Position numbers and translations under genes: made by a program | Part shown: positions 25,975 to 34,336 of the stretch, piece by piece | Layout: each line of letters begins with the position of its first letter | How positions within the stretch are numbered: position 1 is the first letter of the stretch | From: Phreatobacter oligotrophus | GTDB taxonomy: Bacteria; Pseudomonadota; Alphaproteobacteria; Rhizobiales; Phreatobacteraceae | DNA: 64,000 bases | Direction of reading: 5' to 3' | NCBI RefSeq assembly: GCF_003046185.1 | Contig: NZ_PZZL01000003.1 | Location: 124,001 to 188,000 of the forward strand | The notes under the pieces: model-generated | Seen by the model: the letters and a program-made list of their open reading frames with translations, nothing else | Told to the model about the DNA's origin: nothing | Database searches by the model: none

Positions 25975-26847
25975 TCAGACCAGGGCGGTGGCGTCGGGGT
26001 GACGATCCACCAGCGCCTTGCGCAGCTTCTCGATGGCGCGGCTCTCGATCTGCCGCACCCGCTCCTTGGAAATGCCGAGCCGGGCGCCGAGCGACTCCAG
26101 CGTCGCCTGGTCCTCGTCCAGCCGCCGCGCCCGGATGATGTCGAGTTCGCGCTGCGAGAGCACGTGCAGCACGTCGCGCAGCCAACGCACGCGGCGGTCG
26201 CTGTCGATGGCCTCGCCCACCACCTCGTCCGGCGGGGGCGCCGCATCGGGCAAGTGATCGAGCCGCTCGCTGCTGTTCTGGCCATCACCCTCGAAGCTCG
26301 GGGCGTTGAGCGACATGTCGTTGGCGGAGAGCCGGGCGTCCATGACGGCGACGTCAGCGACCGAGACACCGACCGCCTGGGCGATGTGCTGGTGGATGGC
26401 GGCCGAGCCGACGCCCGAGCCCATGGTCTGGGACAGCTGGGCCCTGAGGCGCCGCAGGTTGAAGAACAGCGCCTTCTGGGCCGACGAGGTGCCGCCGCGC
26501 ACGATCGACCAGTTGCGCAGGATGTAGTCCTGGATCGAGGCGCGGATCCACCAGGTCGCATAGGTGGAGAAGCGGACCTCGCGGGAGGGCTCGAAGCGGG
26601 CCGCAGCCTCCAGCAGGCCGACATGGCCTTCCTGGATCAGGTCCTGCATCGGCAGGCCGTAATTGCGGAACCGGGCGGCGATGGCGATGACCAGCCGCAT
26701 GTGCGACTGGGCGAGCCGGTGCAGCGCCGCTTCGTCGGCGCCGTCTTTCCAGCGCACGGCGAGGTCATGTTCTTCCTCGCGCGCGAGGAAAGGGGCGTTC
26801 ATCGCCGCCTTGGCGAGGATGCGACCGATGCCGGGTGCCTGAGCCAT
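25975..26847 (-). CDS. rpoH: RNA polymerase sigma-32 factor
   Basis: A 290-residue group 3 sigma factor of the RpoH type, directing transcription of heat-shock genes. Region 2 includes DLIQEGHVGLLEAAARFEP and VRFSTYATWWIRASIQDYILRNW split over the -10 recognition helix, the RpoH box reads QKALFFNLRRLR, and region 4 ends ISKERVRQIESRAIEKLRKAL. The start is ATG 26847. Alphaproteobacteria often carry two rpoH copies; nothing here shows which this is. Upstream, 195 bases separate it from carD; this space holds carD's terminator and an ACAGCTGT palindrome but no promoter I can define. Confidence 0.94.
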   Translation of the reverse strand: MAQAPGIGRILAKAAMNAPFLAREEEHDLAVRWKDGADEAALHRLAQSHMRLVIAIAARFRNYGLPMQDLIQEGHVGLLEAAARFEPSREVRFSTYATWWIRASIQDYILRNWSIVRGGTSSAQKALFFNLRRLRAQLSQTMGSGVGSAAIHQHIAQAVGVSVADVAVMDARLSANDMSLNAPSFEGDGQNSSERLDHLPDAAPPPDEVVGEAIDSDRRVRWLRDVLHVLSQRELDIIRARRLDEDQATLESLGARLGISKERVRQIESRAIEKLRKALVDRHPDATALV

Positions 26848-26985
26848 GATGTGTCCCCTGGGCGCGGATGCGCAGGCGGTCTTTGCTCTCGTCGTGGTTT
26901 ACGCAGGTGCTTCCCCTGCGGATCAACGGCTCCACAGCTGTTGTGACCCAAAGTTGCTGCCCGGCTGTGCCGGAGCCTGAAACGA

Positions 26986-27013
26986 CAAGAGCCCGGCACG
27001 GGCCGGGCTCTTG
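26986..27013 (-). terminator. Intrinsic terminator of carD
   Basis: CAAGAGCCCGGC and GCCGGGCTCTTG form a perfect 12-bp stem with a 4-base loop. Read on the minus strand it starts 30 bases after the carD stop and is followed by TCGTTTC. It lies between carD and rpoH, so rpoH should be transcribed from its own promoter. Confidence 0.75.
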
Positions 27014-27042
27014 CGATGGTTCTGGTGATGTCGGCGGCGGGA

Positions 27043-27636
27043 TCAGGCCGCCTCGACCTCGGGCTCGTCGCTCTCGTCGGCGTCGTCCGCCTCGGTCTCG
27101 GCCTTGGCCGGGCCGCGGCGCGGACCCTTGGCGAGCTGCGCCTCGATCATCTTCACGGCCTCGGCCTCACCGACGCGCTCGACGGCCGCGAGTTCGCGGG
27201 CCATGCGGTCGAGGGCCTGCTCGTAGAGCTGGCGCTCGGAGTAGGACTGCTCGGGCTGGGCATCCGACCGGAACAGGTCACGGACGACCTCGGAAATGGC
27301 GATCAGGTCGCCGGAATTGATCTTCGCTTCGTATTCCTGGGCGCGGCGCGACCACATGGTGCGCTTGACGCGGGCGCGGCCCTTGAGGACGTCCATGGCC
27401 TTGGCCATGACATCGGGCTCGGCCAGCTTGCGCATTCCGACCTGGGCGATCTTGGCGGTGGGCACCCGGAGCGTCATCTTGTCCTTTTCGAAGGTGATGA
27501 CGAACAGCTCGAGCTTGAAGCCGGCAATGTCCTGCTCCTCGATGGAGACGATCTGCCCGACGCCGTGGGACGGATAGACGATGTATTCGTTCGTCTTGAA
27601 GCCCTGACGGGTCTGCGCGTTCTTCTTCACGGTCAT
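27043..27636 (-). CDS. CarD family transcription regulator
   Basis: A 197-residue CarD/CdnL-type protein that binds RNA polymerase beta and stabilises open complexes at weak promoters, notably rRNA ones. The N-terminal RNA-polymerase interaction domain has EYIVYPSHGVGQIVSIEEQ and IAGFKLELFVITFEKDKMTLRVP; the middle helical DNA-binding part has WSRRAQEYEAKINSGDLIAISEVVRDLFR. A Glu/Asp/Ala-rich tail follows. I chose ATG 27636 (MTVKKNAQTR), the usual start in Hyphomicrobiales. The gene lies between fdxA and rpoH, a typical order for the group. Confidence 0.93.
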   Translation of the reverse strand: MTVKKNAQTRQGFKTNEYIVYPSHGVGQIVSIEEQDIAGFKLELFVITFEKDKMTLRVPTAKIAQVGMRKLAEPDVMAKAMDVLKGRARVKRTMWSRRAQEYEAKINSGDLIAISEVVRDLFRSDAQPEQSYSERQLYEQALDRMARELAAVERVGEAEAVKMIEAQLAKGPRRGPAKAETEADDADESDEPEVEAA

Positions 27637-28037
27637 ACTGCGCCTTACTCCTCGTCGGCCGTGGCCGGCCGCTGGTGATGCCCGCGATGGAAACAAGGTT
27701 CCTGCGGGTCCACGGCCGCACCGCGGCGCCGTGGCGTTTCGCGCGAAAGGGACTGAGCCGGATCGCCCGACAGGTCCCTGACGTCAGGCGATGAGCGAAA
27801 ACGATCTTCCGCGGCGCGATTGGCGGCCTGTGCAGGGCTCCATCGCGACGATTTGTCGGATTTTTCCGAAAAATAACGCTCCGCACGAGGGGAGCGCACC
27901 GGTGGGACCGCTTTTCTGATCGACTGTGGCCCTACCGTACCACAATTTTCGCCGAATTCAAAGGCTTGGCGACAAGACTGTGCTGCGCCCCGCCCCGGCG
28001 AGGTCCGCAATCGCCGGGTTTGGTTACCGCCGCAGGC
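27637..28037. other. 401-base gap between carD and fdxA
   Basis: No open frame here looks coding. On the minus strand it must hold the 3' end of fdxA and the promoter of carD. CCCGGCGA (27994-28001) and TCGCCGGG (28011-28018) form a perfect 8-bp hairpin 20 bases after the fdxA stop, without a T-run. A small ATTTTT-CCG-AAAAAT repeat lies at 27870-27884. A-T rich stretches near 27940-27955 are the best place for the carD promoter, but no convincing -35/-10 pair is seen. Confidence 0.5.
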
Positions 28038-28373
28038 TCAGTCGCCGGAGCCCGGCTCGGGCGACAGGAGGCTCTCCTTGCCGGGCTTGCCGTCCCATTC
28101 CTTGGCATCGGCCAGGGCGTCGCGCTTCTGCGTGATGTTCGGCCATTTCACGGCGAAATCGGCGTTGATCGCCAGCCACTTCTCCAGCCCCGGCTCGGTG
28201 TCCGGCTTGATCGCCTCGGCCGGGCATTCCGGCTCGCAGACGCCGCAGTCGATGCATTCGTCCGGGTGGATCACGAGAAAGTTCTCACCCTCATAGAAGC
28301 AGTCGACCGGACAGACCTCCACACAGTCCGTGTACTTGCACTTGATGCAGTTCTCGGTGACCACGTAGGTCAT
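28038..28373 (-). CDS. fdxA: Seven-iron ferredoxin
   Basis: A 111-residue FdxA-type ferredoxin that carries one [3Fe-4S] and one [4Fe-4S] cluster and moves electrons in the cytoplasm. The two cysteine groups are [18 protein letters not shown] and [12 protein letters not shown], near residues 9-25 and 40-51. The C-terminal ~50 residues ([20 protein letters not shown]) are the usual extension of alphaproteobacterial members. It is divergent from htpX and lies next to carD, as in many relatives. Confidence 0.95.
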   Translation of the reverse strand: MTYVVTENCIKCKYTDCVEVCPVDCFYEGENFLVIHPDECIDCGVCEPECPAEAIKPDTEPGLEKWLAINADFAVKWPNITQKRDALADAKEWDGKPGKESLLSPEPGSGD

Positions 28374-28533
28374 GCGGGATCTCCGGCATGCGGGGGGCGA
28401 CCAAGCCGATTACCAGATCAACTCGTTCGTACGCAAGCGACCGGACCGCCGCCGCGCGCCTGCGACAGGGCGGACCCTTGTTTGCGTCCCTGTCCCATCC
28501 AATCTAGGGGCCGAACCCGCAGGAGGGGTGTCG

Positions 28534-29445
28534 ATGAACTACATGAAGACCGCCATCCTCCTCGCCGCCATGACCGCGCTCTTCATGGGCGTCGGCTTCC
28601 TCATCGGCGGCCAGGCCGGCATGCTGATCGCGCTGGCGGTGGCCTGCGCCATGAATTTCTGGAGCTACTGGGGCTCCGATCGCGCCGTGCTCAACATGTA
28701 TGGCGCGCAGGAGGTCGACCAGCACAGCGCCCCGGACCTCTGGCAGATGACCTGGGAGATGACCCAGCGCGCCGGCATGCCCATGCCGCGGCTGTTCATC
28801 ATCCACGAGGACCAGCCCAACGCCTTCGCCACCGGCCGCAATCCCGAGAATGCCGCGGTCGCCGTGAACACGGGCCTCCTCAACATGCTCACGCGCGAGG
28901 AGGTGGCGGGCGTCGTCGCCCACGAGCTCGCCCATATCCGCAACCGCGACACGCTGACCATGACCATCACCGCGACGCTCGCCGGTGCGGTCTCCATGCT
29001 CGCCAATTTCGCGGCCTTCTCGGGCAGCAGCAACGACAACCGCAACGGCTTCGGCATCATCGGCACCATCGCCATGATGATCCTCGCACCGCTGGCCGCC
29101 TCCATCGTGCAGATGGCGATCTCCCGCTCGCGCGAATATGAGGCGGACAAGCTTGGCGCCGAGATCTGCGGCAACCCGATGTGGCTCGCCTCGGCGCTCG
29201 CCAAGATCGCCGGCGGCCACGCCATGACGGTGAACAACACCGCGGAGCACAATCCGCAGACCGCGCACATGTTCATCATCAACCCGCTGTCCGGCGAGCG
29301 GATGGACAATCTGTTCTCCACCCATCCGGACACCGGCAACCGCATCTCCGCGCTGCAGCAGCTCGCCCAGGCCTGGGGCGTCGGCTACCTGCCGCCGCAA
29401 GCCGCCGCCTGGGGCTCGCGCCAGGCCCGCGGCCCCTGGGGCTGA
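28534..29445 (+). CDS. htpX: Membrane zinc metalloprotease HtpX
   Basis: A 303-residue M48 protease that removes damaged inner-membrane proteins together with FtsH. Zinc ligands His130 and His134 with catalytic Glu131 lie in [13 protein letters not shown], and a downstream [10 protein letters not shown] supplies the third ligand. Two membrane segments lie at the N-terminus (about 5-26 and 29-47) and two more in the middle (about 142-160 and 175-195). AGGAGGG upstream supports ATG 28534. It is followed after 56 bases by an rRNA methyltransferase gene, a conserved pairing in rhizobial genomes. Confidence 0.95.
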   Translation: MNYMKTAILLAAMTALFMGVGFLIGGQAGMLIALAVACAMNFWSYWGSDRAVLNMYGAQEVDQHSAPDLWQMTWEMTQRAGMPMPRLFIIHEDQPNAFATGRNPENAAVAVNTGLLNMLTREEVAGVVAHELAHIRNRDTLTMTITATLAGAVSMLANFAAFSGSSNDNRNGFGIIGTIAMMILAPLAASIVQMAISRSREYEADKLGAEICGNPMWLASALAKIAGGHAMTVNNTAEHNPQTAHMFIINPLSGERMDNLFSTHPDTGNRISALQQLAQAWGVGYLPPQAAAWGSRQARGPWG

Positions 29446-29501
29446 GGCCAGAGGAGCTAGAACGCTTGCCGCGGATGGGCATCCGCGCCTAAACGGGCGG
29501 C

Positions 29502-30857
29502 ATGAGCAAGTTCCAAGGCGGCAAGCGCCCGTTCTTCCCGGCCCGCAAGCCCAAGGCCCCGCCGCCGCCCCCGCCCGGCCTGCCCGCACGGCGGCGCGCT
29601 TGCGACCTCGTCGAGGCGGTGCTGCTGCGCCGCCGCCCGCTCGACGAGGCGCTGGAGGAGCCGACGGATCTCTCGCCCCTCGACCGCGCGCTCGCCCGCA
29701 AGATCGCCGCGACGACTCTGCGCCGCCTCGGCTCCATCGATCGCCTGCTTGCAGAGCGCCTCGCGAAGGGCCTGCCCGAGGGCCTTCCGCGGCTAGAGAC
29801 CGTGCTGCGCACCGCGGCCTGCCAGATCCTCTTCCTCGACGTGCCCGACTATGCCGCCGTCGACACGGCGGTGCGCATGGTCGAGGCCAACAAGAAGACG
29901 CAGGGCTTCGCCGGGCTCACCAATGCCGTGCTGCGTGGCCTTGCCCGCGACCGCGAGGCCGACCTCGCCAGCCTCGACCCGCTGGACGATCTCGCGCCCT
30001 GGCTGCGCGAGCGGTGGATCGCGGCCTATGGCGAGGCGACGACCCGCGCCATGGCCGCAGCCGTCATCCACGAGCCACCGCTGGACCTGACCGTCAAGGC
30101 GGACCCGGCCGGCTGGGCGCAGCGCCTCGGCGGCTCCCTGCTGCCGACAGGGTCCGTGCGCCTGCTGCCTGACGGCGCGGTGCCCGACCTCGGCGGCTTC
30201 GAGGACGGCGCCTGGTGGGTGCAGGACGCCGCCGCCGCCCTGCCCGCACGGCTGCTCGGCGACGTCACCGGCCTCGCCGTCGCCGACCTCTGCGCCGCCC
30301 CGGGCGGCAAGACCGCCCAGCTCGCCAGCGCCGGCGCCCGCGTCACCGCCGTCGACCGCAATGCGCGCCGCCTCGAACGTCTCGCCGAGAACATGGCGCG
30401 GCTGAAGCTCGACGTGACCATCCGCGCCGTCGACGCGCTGCAGCTCGACGGCACCTATGACGCCATCCTGCTCGATGCGCCCTGCACCGCCACCGGCACG
30501 CTGCGCGGCCATCCCGACGTCATGCACCTGAAGTCGGCCGCCGATGTGGACGGGCTCGCGCGCCTCCAGGCGCGGCTGCTCGACCGCCTCGCCGACCTGC
30601 TGAAACCGGGTGGCCGCGCGGTCTACTGCACCTGTTCGCTGGAGCCGGACGAGGGCGAGGCGCAGATTGCCGCACTGCTCGCACGGGAACAGCGCCTGGT
30701 GGTCGACCCCATCACCCCCGACGAGTTTCCCGGCATTGCCGATTTCGTCACGCCGGCAGGCCATTTGCGGACCTTGCCCAGCCATTGGCCGCATGATGAA
30801 CCGCGCATGGCCGGTCTCGACGGCTTCTTTGCGGCCCGCCTGAAACGCATCGCCTGA
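29502..30857 (+). CDS. RsmB/NOP family RNA cytosine-5 methyltransferase
   Basis: A 451-residue protein of the RsmB (Fmu/Sun) type that methylates C5 of a cytosine in 16S rRNA. An N-terminal NusB-like RNA-binding domain covers residues about 30-165, after a Pro-rich leader. The methyltransferase domain has motif I DLCAAPGGKTAQLA, motif IV LLDAPCTATGT and motif VI YCTCSLEPDEGE, so both catalytic cysteines are present. It follows htpX closely and is probably co-transcribed. The exact target base is assumed from E. coli RsmB and has not been shown here. Confidence 0.92.
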   Translation: MSKFQGGKRPFFPARKPKAPPPPPPGLPARRRACDLVEAVLLRRRPLDEALEEPTDLSPLDRALARKIAATTLRRLGSIDRLLAERLAKGLPEGLPRLETVLRTAACQILFLDVPDYAAVDTAVRMVEANKKTQGFAGLTNAVLRGLARDREADLASLDPLDDLAPWLRERWIAAYGEATTRAMAAAVIHEPPLDLTVKADPAGWAQRLGGSLLPTGSVRLLPDGAVPDLGGFEDGAWWVQDAAAALPARLLGDVTGLAVADLCAAPGGKTAQLASAGARVTAVDRNARRLERLAENMARLKLDVTIRAVDALQLDGTYDAILLDAPCTATGTLRGHPDVMHLKSAADVDGLARLQARLLDRLADLLKPGGRAVYCTCSLEPDEGEAQIAALLAREQRLVVDPITPDEFPGIADFVTPAGHLRTLPSHWPHDEPRMAGLDGFFAARLKRIA

Positions 30858-30870
30858 CCCCATCCCCGAC

Positions 30871-30899
30871 TTGACGGCGCCGCGACAACACGGCGTTAT
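30871..30899 (+). promoter_or_regulatory. Predicted modABC promoter
   Basis: TTGACG at 30871 and CGTTAT at 30894 are separated by 17 bases. The predicted -10 lies within an extra CGTTATGC half-site, and the start of transcription would fall inside the downstream ModE-type operator, an arrangement suited to repression. The -10 is weak by consensus. Confidence 0.4.
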
Positions 30900-30905
30900 G
30901 CGCAT

Positions 30906-30929
30906 CGATATATTCGTGTGAGCATAACG
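30906..30929. promoter_or_regulatory. ModE-type operator before modA
   Basis: CGATATAT-N8-GCATAACG matches in length and spacing the Escherichia coli modA operator (CGTTATAT-N8-ACATAACG). It ends 2 bases before the modA ATG, so it covers the translation start region as well as the likely +1. A third half-site CGTTATGC lies at 30894-30901 and is a perfect inverted partner of the right arm. A modE gene lies at the far end of the operon. Confidence 0.7.
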
Positions 30930-30931
30930 AA

Positions 30932-31714
30932 ATGCGCATCCTCGGCTTCACCCGCCGCATCCTGCCCCTGGTCCTGCTGGCCGGTGTCGCAAGCCCGTCC
31001 CGGGCACAGGAGACGCGCCCGCTGGTGGTCTTCGCCGCCGCGAGCCTGCAGACCGCCCTCACGGCCATCGCGGCCGACTGGCAGCGCGAGACGGGCAAGC
31101 GCGTGACCTTCTCCTTCGCGGCCTCCTCCGCCCTTGCGCGGCAGCTCGACCAGGGCGCCCCGGCGGATCTCTTCGCCTCGGCCGATCTCGACTGGATGGA
31201 TTTTGCCGAACAGCGCCGCCTCATCCGCGCCGGGACCCGCCGCACCCTGCTCGGCAACAGCCTCGTCCTGGTCGAGCCGGTGAGCGAAACCCCCGTGGCC
31301 CTCGCCATCGCCCCTGGCTTTCCGCTGGCCGCGGCCATCGGCGCCTCCCGCCTCGCCACCGGCAATGTCCAGTCTGTCCCGGTCGGGCGCTATGCGCAGG
31401 CTGCGCTCACCGCCCTCGGCGTCTGGACGGAGGTCGCCCCGCGCATCGCCGGCGCCGACAATGTCCGCGCGGCGCTGGCCCTCGTGGCGCGCGGCGAGGC
31501 GCGCTTCGGCATCGTCTATGCGACCGATGCGAGGACCGAGCCGCGGGTGCGCGTCGTCGGCACGTTTCCCGCCGGCAGCCACCCGCCCATCGCCTATCCG
31601 GTCGCCGTGACGGCGGGCTCGACCCATCCGGACGCGGTCGCTTTCCTCGCCTATCTCGCCTCGCCGGCTGCCGTCCGGATCTTCGAGGCTGAAGGCTTCA
31701 CGGTCCTGCGCTAG
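30932..31714 (+). CDS. modA: Molybdate ABC transporter substrate-binding protein
   Basis: A 260-residue periplasmic molybdate (and tungstate) binding protein. A signal peptide (RILGFTRRILPLVLLAGVAS, cleavage near SRA-QE) is followed by PLVVFAAASLQTALTAIAADW, the ligand-loop serine region, then FAASSALARQLDQGAPADLFASADLDWMDFAEQ in pieces, all diagnostic of ModA. First gene of modABC, with a ModE-type operator touching its start codon. There is no clear Shine-Dalgarno sequence before ATG 30932, so it may be translated from a short or nearly leaderless message. Confidence 0.94.
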   Translation: MRILGFTRRILPLVLLAGVASPSRAQETRPLVVFAAASLQTALTAIAADWQRETGKRVTFSFAASSALARQLDQGAPADLFASADLDWMDFAEQRRLIRAGTRRTLLGNSLVLVEPVSETPVALAIAPGFPLAAAIGASRLATGNVQSVPVGRYAQAALTALGVWTEVAPRIAGADNVRAALALVARGEARFGIVYATDARTEPRVRVVGTFPAGSHPPIAYPVAVTAGSTHPDAVAFLAYLASPAAVRIFEAEGFTVLR

Positions 31715-31723
31715 ACCCACCCC

Positions 31724-32428
31724 ATGTATGCGCTCTCGCTCACCCCCGAGGAATGGACGGCGATCGGCCTGAGCCTGCGCGTCGCGACCGTCGCGACGCT
31801 GGCCAGCCTGCCGCTCGGCATCCTCGCCGCCCTGCTGCTGGCGCGCGGGCGCTTTCCGGGAAAGAGCCTCGTGGATGCGCTCGTCCACCTGCCCCTGGTC
31901 CTGCCGCCGGTTGTCACCGGCTATGTCCTCCTGGTCCTTTTCGGCCGCCGCGGACCGATCGGGGCCTGGCTGGAATCAACCTTCGGCATCGTCCTCGCCT
32001 TCCGCTGGACCGGTGCGGCGCTTGCCTGCGCGGTCATGGGCTTCCCGCTGATGGTGCGCGCCGTGCGCCTGTCCATCGAGGCCATCGACACGCGGCTCGG
32101 CGAGGCCGCCGGCACGCTGGGCGCCTCCCCCGCCTGGGTCTTCCTCACCGTCACCCTGCCTTTGGCGCTCCCCGGAATCATTGCGGGGGCCGTGCTGTGC
32201 TTTGCCAAGGCGCTCGGCGAGTTCGGCGCGACCATCACCTTCGTCTCGAATATTCCCGGCGAGACCCAGACCCTGCCCTCAGCGATCTACAACGCCACCC
32301 AGGTGCCCGGGGGCGATGCCATCGCCTTCCGGCTGTCGATCGTCGCCGTCATCATCGCGCTGGCCGCCCTTGTCGCCTCGGAATGGCTGGCGCGGCGCAG
32401 CGGCAACCGTCACGGCGCGCCGGCATGA
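31724..32428 (+). CDS. modB: Molybdate ABC transporter permease
   Basis: A 234-residue inner-membrane permease with about five to six membrane segments. The EAA loop that docks to ModC reads EAAGTLGASPAWVFLTVTLP, and AKALGEFGATITFVSNIPGETQTLP is the ModB-specific stretch after it. It begins 9 bases after modA and ends with ATGA shared with modC, so the three genes form one operon. Length is normal. Confidence 0.95.
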   Translation: MYALSLTPEEWTAIGLSLRVATVATLASLPLGILAALLLARGRFPGKSLVDALVHLPLVLPPVVTGYVLLVLFGRRGPIGAWLESTFGIVLAFRWTGAALACAVMGFPLMVRAVRLSIEAIDTRLGEAAGTLGASPAWVFLTVTLPLALPGIIAGAVLCFAKALGEFGATITFVSNIPGETQTLPSAIYNATQVPGGDAIAFRLSIVAVIIALAALVASEWLARRSGNRHGAPA

Positions 32429-33537
32429 TCCGCTTCGCCTGCCGCCTCACCCGCCCCGGCTTTGCCCTCGACGCCGCCTTCACCGCCGGGCCGGGCGTCA
32501 CCGCCCTCTTCGGCCCGTCCGGCTCGGGCAAGTCCACGGTGATCCGCCTGCTCGCAGGCCTGGAGCGCCCGGAGGAGGGGCGCATCACCCTCGGCGACAC
32601 CGTGCTGCTCGACACCGCGCGCCGCAGGACCGTGCCACCGCATCGCCGCCGCATCGGCCTCGTTTTCCAGGACGCGCTGCTCCTGCCCCATCTCTCGGTG
32701 AAGGCGAACCTCACCTATGGCCGCTGGTTCACGCCGCGCGGCGAACGGCGCATCGCCTTCGATCCGGTGGTGGAGGTGCTGGGCATCGGCCATTTGCTCG
32801 ACCGGCGGCCGGCGACCCTGTCGGGAGGCGAACGCCAGCGCGTCGCCATCGGCCGCGCGCTGCTGGCGAGCCCGCGCCTGCTGCTGATGGACGAGCCGCT
32901 GGCCTCGCTCGACCAGGCGCGGCGCCAGGAGATCCTGCCCTTCATCGAGCGGCTGCGCGACGCCTTCGCCATCCCCGTGGTCTATGTCAGTCATGCCGTA
33001 GAGGAAGTGACGCGGCTCGCCAGTCATGTCGTGCGGCTCGAGGCGGGACGCGTGGTAGCCACCGGGACACCCTCCGAGGTCTTCGCCGCGGGGCTTGACC
33101 GGTCCGGTGGCGACCGCTTTGCCCTGCGGTCGGTGCTCACCGCCCGCGTGAAGCAGCGCCTGCCGGATTACGGCATCACCCTGCTCGATCATCCTGCCGG
33201 TGAGATCGTCGTGCCCGGCCTGCTGCCCCTCGGGGACGAGGTCGGCGTCGCCATTCGCGCCACCGACGTGGCGCTGGCCCGCGGCCCGGCCGGAGACCTG
33301 AGCACCCGCACGGTGCTGGACGGCACCGTCACCCGCGTCGAGGCGGACGCCAGCGGCCCCTTCGCCACCGTGACCGTGACGCTCACCGGCGGTGACGTGA
33401 TCGTCGCGGCGGTGACGCGGCTCGCGGCCGCGGCGCTGGACCTCGCGCCGGGTGTTCCGATGAAGGCGCTGGTCAAGGCCGGCGCCATCGACGAGAGCGG
33501 ATTGCCCGGCGCGGTGCCGAAAGCTCAGCCCGGCTGA
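32425..33537 (+). CDS. modC: Molybdate ABC transporter ATP-binding protein
   Basis: A 370-residue ATPase that powers molybdate uptake. Walker A is GPSGSGKST near residue 31, the signature LSGGERQRVAIGR near 132, and Walker B LLLMDEPLASLD near 152, followed by the switch His in YVSHAVEEV. The C-terminal ~90 residues (GVAIRATDVALARGPAG and after) form a MOP-like oxyanion-binding regulatory domain that may inhibit transport when molybdate is plentiful. Its 3' end overlaps the end of the convergent modE gene by 13 bases. Confidence 0.95.
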   Translation: MIRFACRLTRPGFALDAAFTAGPGVTALFGPSGSGKSTVIRLLAGLERPEEGRITLGDTVLLDTARRRTVPPHRRRIGLVFQDALLLPHLSVKANLTYGRWFTPRGERRIAFDPVVEVLGIGHLLDRRPATLSGGERQRVAIGRALLASPRLLLMDEPLASLDQARRQEILPFIERLRDAFAIPVVYVSHAVEEVTRLASHVVRLEAGRVVATGTPSEVFAAGLDRSGGDRFALRSVLTARVKQRLPDYGITLLDHPAGEIVVPGLLPLGDEVGVAIRATDVALARGPAGDLSTRTVLDGTVTRVEADASGPFATVTVTLTGGDVIVAAVTRLAAAALDLAPGVPMKALVKAGAIDESGLPGAVPKAQPG

Positions 33538-33947
33538 TCCGGCTCGTCCACCAGGTCGGTCTCGAAGGGCGCGAATTCCTCGCGGATCGCGGCGCGCGTG
33601 CGCTCCTCGACGCGCCGATAGGCGGCCACCAGGGCCCGTCCGAAATCGGTGAGCTTCGCCCCGCCGCCATGGCTGCCACCGGCGGAGGTGACCACGACGG
33701 GACGGCGGAACAGCCGGTTCACCTCGTCGACCAGCAGCCAGGCCCGCCGGTAGCTCATGCCGAGGTCGCGGCCGGCGGCTGAGATGGAACCGGTGCGGCC
33801 GATGGCCTCCAACAGGTCGGCCTTGCCCGGCCCGAGCCGCGTCGTGCCGGACAGCACGATTCGTAGGCGGAGTTCCGACCGCGCAAAGCGATCTTCCGTC
33901 GGCCGCCGCGGCACATCCGTGTCCTTGTCCGATCCCGGTTCGCCCAT
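33525..33947 (-). CDS. modE: ModE-type regulator, DNA-binding domain only
   Basis: A 140-residue winged-helix protein of the ModE N-terminal (LysR-like) type. The HTH is seen in ADLLEAIGRTGSISAAGRDL and GMSYRRAWLLVDEVNRLF, followed by the typical VVVTSAGGSHGGGAKLTDFG wing. It lacks the C-terminal tandem MOP domains that bind molybdate in E. coli ModE, so it may respond indirectly or through another protein. ATG 33947 is chosen; the open frame extends 11 codons upstream. It converges on modC, whose promoter carries a ModE-type operator. Confidence 0.88.
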   Translation of the reverse strand: MGEPGSDKDTDVPRRPTEDRFARSELRLRIVLSGTTRLGPGKADLLEAIGRTGSISAAGRDLGMSYRRAWLLVDEVNRLFRRPVVVTSAGGSHGGGAKLTDFGRALVAAYRRVEERTRAAIREEFAPFETDLVDEPDQPG

Positions 33948-34091
33948 CGGCGAGCACTCCCCACGCCCCCGGTCTAGCAAGCCCGCCCCCGGGCGTCACC
34001 GATTCCCCGCGCCGACTTGTCCACAGCCCTCCCCCCTTAGGGGGGATCCCGATGCCCCTGCGGCACGGCTTGCGGCCGCCTGCGCCCCGTG

Positions 34092-34290
34092 GTTGTGATG
34101 GCGCTGCTCTGGGTGCCCGCCGCGAGGCGGGTGAAACGGGAATGCGGTGCGGGCCGAAAGGCCCCATGCCGCAGCTGCCCCCGCAACTGTAAGCGACGCC
34201 AAGCTCCACGCACCACTGGTCCTCCGGGACTGGGAAGGTTGGAGCCGGTCCCTCACCGGACCAGTCGCGAGCCAGGAGACCGGCCCAGAG
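34092..34290 (+). ncRNA. Cobalamin riboswitch upstream of btuB
   Basis: The conserved core is easily read in order: GGTGAAACGGGAATGCGGTG at about 34130, GCAGCTGCCCCCGCAACTGT at about 34171 with AAGCG, CCACTGG near 34212, TGGGAAGG near 34231, and the B12 box GCGAGCCAGGAGACCGGCC at 34268-34286. This class binds adenosylcobalamin or related forms and lowers expression of uptake genes. It stands in the leader of btuB, which fits. The 5' limit is approximate. Confidence 0.95.
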
Positions 34291-34307
34291 TGTCCTTAGA
34301 CCCCAAA

Positions 34308-34330
34308 CTTCGGCGGTGGGCCGAAGAAGG
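34308..34330 (+). promoter_or_regulatory. Hairpin overlapping the btuB ribosome binding site
   Basis: CTTCGGC-GGTGG-GCCGAAG (34308-34326) is a perfect 7-bp hairpin whose 3' arm runs into the likely Shine-Dalgarno sequence GAAGG at 34326-34330, just before the btuB ATG at 34337. Located 18 bases after the riboswitch B12 box, it is a good candidate for the expression platform that hides the ribosome binding site. Confidence 0.5.
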
Positions 34331-34336
34331 TGACAC

